A stretch of DNA of 8,470 nucleotides, from contig JAHEMB010000103.1 of the NCBI GenBank assembly GCA_024643915.1, positions 1 through 8,470 of the forward strand. Direction: 5' to 3'. The DNA comes from Rhodothermaceae bacterium (lineage in GTDB: Bacteria > Bacteroidota > Rhodothermia > Rhodothermales > JAHEMB01). Positions within the stretch are counted from its first letter, which is position 1, and every line of letters starts with the position of its first letter. Under the pieces are notes generated by a model. It was given only the letters and a program-made list of their open reading frames with translations, ran no database searches and was not told where the DNA came from. The position numbers were made by a program, and so were the translations under genes. Positions 5,584-8,470 of the stretch are shown here, one piece after another.

Positions 5584-5608
5584 AGCGCCTCCCCACGTGT
5601 CTTTACGC
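5578..5608. repeat. Perfect 8-bp inverted repeat GCGTAAAG/CTTTACGC
   Basis: GCGTAAAG (5578-5585) and CTTTACGC (5601-5608) enclose 15 bases. It belongs to a set of five YTTTAC motifs in alternating orientation between 5463 and 5608 and overlaps the last DnaA-like box of the pair at 5564-5583. Confidence 0.5.
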
Positions 5609-5639
5609 GGCGTCAGCGGCTACTCAATCAAGGTCGGTT

Positions 5640-5669
5640 TTGACACGGTTGTTGATAACTGGTGCATAT
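5640..5669 (+). promoter_or_regulatory. Possible dnaA promoter overlapping a DnaA box
   Basis: A perfect -35 hexamer TTGACA (5640-5645) is followed at 17-18 bases by a poor -10 (TGCATA or GCATAT, 5663-5669). The spacer contains the DnaA-like box TGTTGATAA. If this is the promoter, DnaA binding would compete with RNA polymerase, the usual autoregulation of dnaA. The weak -10 keeps this tentative. Confidence 0.3.
5650..5658 (-). promoter_or_regulatory. Single DnaA box upstream of dnaA
   Basis: TGTTGATAA, one base from the consensus complement. It is part of a 12-base identity, TTGTTGATAACT, shared by 5422-5433 and 5649-5660, and it has the same orientation as the other boxes. Confidence 0.6.
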
Positions 5670-5762
5670 GTCCATGGCAAACGCGCTACGAGGCGGTCCT
5701 CCCTGCTCCATCACGCTACGTTGCCCTTCGCTTGTGTAGCCCGTATTCCCTAACCAAGAACG

Positions 5763-5779
5763 CTCTGCGTGAGGCAGAG
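5763..5779 (+). promoter_or_regulatory. Hairpin in the dnaA 5' leader
   Basis: CTCTGC (5763-5768) and GCAGAG (5774-5779) form a perfect six-bp stem with a five-base loop, 34 bases before the dnaA ATG. There is no T-run. It may affect dnaA translation or be incidental. Confidence 0.35.
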
Positions 5780-5813
5780 ATCAGCGAGAGCGCGGCTCAG
5801 GCCGGTTTAAAGA

Positions 5814-7370
5814 ATGGAGCAATCGCCCGAAGCCATCTGGAACGATTGTCTCGATATCATTCGAGACAATATCAGTAGGCAAAGTTTCAAGACCTGGTTC
5901 AAACCTTTAAAGGCCGTCAGTTTAGAGGAAGACGAGCACCTCATGAAACTGACGGTGCAGCTTCCGAGCCGGTTCTATTACGAGTGGCTGGAAGAGCATT
6001 ATTTCGCCCTGCTGCGCAAGACGATTACGAAGGTGCTGGGACCGCAGGGCCGCCTCTTCTACGAGATCGTCATCGAGAAGGACGACGTCGAGCGCGGCCA
6101 CGAGGGCGTTTCGATGCACCTGCCTGCCCGCCAGCCGGATAACGAGCCCCTGGCTGCGCCGCCTCCTCCCTCCCCTTCGCCGCCTGCCAACGCGCCGTCG
6201 CCTGGCTCCCCTGTTGCATCGAGCCCCCCGCCGTCTCGCCAGCCACCGTACCCGGGACGCCCTGCGCCGCACCGGCCCGGCGCCGCGCCGATGGTTGCCA
6301 ACCCGTTCGTCATCCCCGGCATCCAGAAGGCGCAGTTCGACAGCCAGCTCAACCCCAGCTACACCTTCGAACGCTTCATCGAAGGGGACTGCAACCGACT
6401 CGCGCGCAGCGCCTCCCTGGCCATCGGGCAGCAGCCCGGCGCCACCAGCTTCAACCCGTTCCTCATCTATGGCGGGGTAGGGCTGGGCAAGACACACCTG
6501 ATCCAGGCCATCGGCAACTACGCCCAGGCCAACCGCAAGGCCGAGACCGTCCTCTACGTTTCCAGCGAGCGGTTCACCAACGAGTTCGTCCAGTCGATCC
6601 AGCACAACCGCACCAGCGACTTCTCCCTCTTCTACCGGCAGATCGACCTACTCATCGTGGACGATGTGCAGTTTTTCGGGGGGAAAGAGAAGACACAAGA
6701 GGAGTTCTTCCACATTTTCAACGCGCTCCACCAGAGCGGGAAGCAGATCGTCCTGAGTGCCGACCGGCCGCCGCGCGAGATTCAAGGCATCGAGGAGCGC
6801 CTGCTTTCCCGCTTCCAATGGGGACTCTCGGCGGACGTGCAACAGCCCGAGTTGGAAACGCGCATCGCCATCCTGCAACGCCGCGCCGAGGACGACGGCA
6901 TCGTGATCCAGCAGGACGTGGTGGAGTTCATCGCGCACAACATTAAGAGCAACATCCGCGAGTTGGAGGGCGCACTCATCCGGCTGCTGGCCCACGCCAC
7001 GCTCCACAAGCGCGAGATCGAGCTGCCCCTGGCGAAGGAGGTGCTGCGCGACCTCATCAAGGACACGCGCGTCAACCTCACCATCGAGGAGATCCAGCGG
7101 ATCGTCTGCGAGTATTTTAATATCCCCGAGGACCTGGTGCGCGCCAAGACGCGCAAGCGCGAGGTGGTGCAGGCGCGGCAGGTAGCCATGTTCTTCAGCA
7201 AGCAGCTTACCCAGCATTCCCTCAAAACCATCGGCCTGCACTTCGGCGGGCGCGACCACTCGACGGTCATCCACGCCAACCAGACCGTGGAGAACCATCT
7301 GGAGACCGACCCCACTTTCCGCGAGATGATTGACGAGATACGACACAAGATTGAGCTTCGGAGCCGGTAA
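5814..7370 (+). CDS. dnaA: Chromosomal replication initiator protein DnaA
   Basis: DnaA is the AAA+ ATPase that binds DnaA boxes, melts the origin and loads helicase. The 518 residues show all four domains. Domain I is about residues 1-90 (WNDCLDIIRDNISRQSFKTWF). Domain II is a proline-rich linker, about 112-165. Domain III is the ATPase, with Walker A GGVGLGKTH (220-228), Walker B LLIVDDVQF (279-287), sensor I LSADRP (314-319), the arginine finger Arg333 in LLSRFQWGL, and sensor II Arg382 in NIRELEGAL. Domain IV is the DNA-binding helix-turn-helix with the basic-loop region RAKTRKREVVQARQVAMFF and the signature FGGRDHSTVIHA (477-488). It is longer than E. coli DnaA (467) mainly through the linker. 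No Shine-Dalgarno precedes the ATG. The origin boxes lie directly upstream. Confidence 0.98.
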   Translation: MEQSPEAIWNDCLDIIRDNISRQSFKTWFKPLKAVSLEEDEHLMKLTVQLPSRFYYEWLEEHYFALLRKTITKVLGPQGRLFYEIVIEKDDVERGHEGVSMHLPARQPDNEPLAAPPPPSPSPPANAPSPGSPVASSPPPSRQPPYPGRPAPHRPGAAPMVANPFVIPGIQKAQFDSQLNPSYTFERFIEGDCNRLARSASLAIGQQPGATSFNPFLIYGGVGLGKTHLIQAIGNYAQANRKAETVLYVSSERFTNEFVQSIQHNRTSDFSLFYRQIDLLIVDDVQFFGGKEKTQEEFFHIFNALHQSGKQIVLSADRPPREIQGIEERLLSRFQWGLSADVQQPELETRIAILQRRAEDDGIVIQQDVVEFIAHNIKSNIRELEGALIRLLAHATLHKREIELPLAKEVLRDLIKDTRVNLTIEEIQRIVCEYFNIPEDLVRAKTRKREVVQARQVAMFFSKQLTQHSLKTIGLHFGGRDHSTVIHANQTVENHLETDPTFREMIDEIRHKIELRSR

Positions 7371-7373
7371 AAA

Positions 7374-7460
7374 GCGCGTTGTCGATTGGCCGGTTGTCGA
7401 TTAGCGATTCGCATTCTGAAAGAGAAACCGGCAACCGGTAACCGACAAGCGGCAAGCCCT
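7374..7460. repeat. Heptad-repeat inverted element C (dnaA/dnaN gap)
   Basis: The plus strand at 7426-7460 is five 7-base units: AACCGGC, AACCGGT, AACCGAC, AAGCGGC and AAGCCCT. The minus strand from 7415 to 7374 gives AATGCG, AATCGCT, AATCGAC twice, an 8-base AACCGGCC, and AACGCGC. The core between them is TTCTGAAAGAGAA (7414-7426), 10 of 13 identical to the TTCTCTGAGAGAA core of the fabD/fabH element. It begins three bases after the dnaA stop. Here the two arms differ somewhat (AATCG against AACCG), so pairing is imperfect. Confidence 0.75.
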
Positions 7461-7494
7461 TAAAGTTTGAGTGGATCTAGCCGAGGCTTTTTTT
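7454..7494 (+). terminator. Weak possible terminator after dnaA
   Basis: AAGCC (7454-7458, inside the last heptad unit) can pair with GGCTT (7485-7489), which runs into seven T (7488-7494). A tighter AGCC/GGCT pairing has only a two-base loop. The stem is short and the loop long, so any termination would be partial. Confidence 0.25.
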
Positions 7495-7527
7495 GTATCC
7501 TTAGGACCCGCCATTTCACCTTTTGCT

Positions 7528-7533
7528 AGGAAG
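7528..7533 (+). promoter_or_regulatory. Shine-Dalgarno site of dnaN
   Basis: AGGAAG four bases before the ATG at 7538. It is one of only two good ribosome sites in the window, the other being that of the DUF177 gene, and it fixes this start. Confidence 0.65.
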
Positions 7534-7537
7534 AGCT

Positions 7538-8470
7538 ATGAAGTTTACTGCATCGAGTGCCCAGCTCCGCGAGGCCCTCACGACGGTGGCCGGCGCCGTC
7601 CCGTCGAAGAGCACGCTGCCCATCCTCGAATGCATTTTGTTCGAGCGTGACGAGGACCGGTTGCGCCTGAGCGCCACCGACCTTGAGATTTCCATCGTGA
7701 AGCACCTGCCGGTCCAGTTTGAGAGCAACGGCACCGATAGCGCGCGCGGCAACCGTGTGGCCGTCCCCGCCCGCCGCCTTCTCGACACCCTCCGCGCTCT
7801 GCCCGACCTCCCCATCCGTTTCGCCTCGGACGACGAGTTCGCGGTCACACTGGACACGGACCAGGGGCATTACAAGATGATCGGGCACGACGGCGCCGAC
7901 TATCCGGCCCTGCCCGAACTCTCCGGCGGAGAGAAGATTGAGGCGGATGCGCCGCTCCTGCGGCGGGCCATCCAGAAGACCAGCTTTGCTGTGAGCAGAG
8001 ATGCCTTGCGGCCCGCCATGATGGGCATCTACTTCCAGATCCACCAGGACCAGGGCCGCGCCGTGGCGACCGACGGGCACCGCCTCGTCAAGCTCACCCT
8101 CGGCCAGATGACCAGCGCCCAGCCACTGGATTTCATCGTGCCCGAGAAAGCCCTTGCCCTGGCCGGGCGCGTGGCGGCCGATGAAGAAGAATGTGCCATC
8201 ACGGTGGATGGCGGCTATGTGGCTTTCAACTTCGGTGAGGCACGCGTGCTGGCCCGCCTCATCGACGAGGCCTACCCTAACTACGAGGCCGTCATCCCCG
8301 ACGAGAACGACCGCCGGCTGTCGGTAGGGCGCGATGCGATGCTGGCCGCCGTAAAGCGCGTTGGGCTCTACTCCTCCAGCATGACCAACCAGATCCGCCT
8401 TTCCATCGAGAAGGACAAGCTGGAGATTTCCGCCGAGGACATCGAGCGCAGCAGCGAAGCCCGCGAGACG
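7538..8470 (+). CDS. dnaN: DNA polymerase III sliding clamp, beta subunit (3' end cut by window edge)
   Basis: DnaN is the ring-shaped clamp that holds DNA polymerase III on DNA and serves as a docking site for repair and mismatch factors. The 311 visible codons cover domain I (about 1-125), domain II (about 130-250) and most of domain III; about 60 residues are missing at the C-terminus, including the MPMRL-type end of the partner-binding groove. Recognisable segments are the N-terminal MKFTASSAQLREAL, SKSTLPIL (23-30), ATDLEI (46-51), ATDGHRL (177-183), VPEKAL (201-206) and LIDEAYPNYEAVIP (241-254). The ATG at 7538 gives the usual family start. It lies 167 bases after dnaA, longer than in many genomes; element C and a T-run lie between, and a separate promoter is possible but not evident. 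Confidence 0.97.
   Translation, partial: MKFTASSAQLREALTTVAGAVPSKSTLPILECILFERDEDRLRLSATDLEISIVKHLPVQFESNGTDSARGNRVAVPARRLLDTLRALPDLPIRFASDDEFAVTLDTDQGHYKMIGHDGADYPALPELSGGEKIEADAPLLRRAIQKTSFAVSRDALRPAMMGIYFQIHQDQGRAVATDGHRLVKLTLGQMTSAQPLDFIVPEKALALAGRVAADEEECAITVDGGYVAFNFGEARVLARLIDEAYPNYEAVIPDENDRRLSVGRDAMLAAVKRVGLYSSSMTNQIRLSIEKDKLEISAEDIERSSEARET

Larger units (their letters stand above)
4949..5813. other. oriC: Probable chromosomal replication origin (oriC) region
   Basis: This 865-base stretch between divergent gene groups contains no convincing gene. Evidence for an origin is the adjacent dnaA-dnaN pair, a cluster of five co-oriented DnaA-box-like 9-mers (5412-5658), an AT-richer part (about 5165-5260) with a direct repeat, and an unusual density of inverted repeats. 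The left third (4964-5160) is GC-rich and probably holds the leader of the DUF177-rpmF cluster. The segment 5321-5411 shows only a loose direct repeat, GGCGTGCYAA at 5325 and 5373. The segment 5670-5760 shows nothing I can name. Exact origin borders cannot be read from sequence alone. Confidence 0.8.

Noticed and set aside
5576..5878. A 100-codon plus-strand frame spanning the DnaA-box region and the dnaA start
   Set aside because: It overlaps dnaA by 65 bases out of frame, has no ribosome site and lies over origin repeats; it is probably chance.

Overview
The window is a GC-rich bacterial chromosome segment centred on a replication origin. The protein sequences (DnaA, FabH, PlsX, a zinc-ribbon L32) and the mostly weak Shine-Dalgarno signals suggest the Bacteroidota/Rhodothermota side of the tree, perhaps a Rhodothermales-like organism. 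That placement comes from recalled family resemblance, not from a search. It is ordinary core genome: I see no insertion sequence, prophage, CRISPR array, tRNA or rRNA.

Layout. Left of the origin, on the minus strand and read right to left, lies a ribosome/fatty-acid cluster: a DUF177 (YceD-like) protein (4948-4454), rpmF (4377-4189), plsX (4003-2999), fabH (2908-1868), fabD (1793-840) and fabG (744 to beyond the window edge). L32 and the DUF177 protein belong to ribosome biogenesis. PlsX supplies acyl-phosphate for phospholipid synthesis. FabD makes malonyl-ACP, FabH starts chain building, and FabG performs the first reduction of each elongation cycle. Right of the origin, on the plus strand, are dnaA (5814-7370) and dnaN (7538 to beyond the edge), the replication initiator and the sliding clamp.

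The 865-base gap between the two divergent groups (4949-5813) is the probable oriC. It holds five co-oriented DnaA-box-like 9-mers, four of them in two pairs with exactly 11-bp phasing. It also has an AT-richer stretch with a 12-base direct repeat, and at least six inverted repeats. One of these looks like a plus-strand intrinsic terminator with no recognisable gene before it. Every gene points away from this gap, so all would be read in the direction of outgoing forks.

The most unusual signal is a family of heptanucleotide-repeat inverted elements that fill intergenic gaps: fabG/fabD (744-830), fabD/fabH (1792-1872), dnaA/dnaN (7374-7460) and, in degenerate form, rpmF/DUF177 (about 4384-4453). 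In the three clear cases each side carries about five 7-base units of the type AAYCSRN, pointing in opposite directions around a short core related to TTCTCTGAGAGAA. Each element has its own unit sequence, yet the architecture is the same. In two cases the repeats run into the neighbouring start or stop codons.
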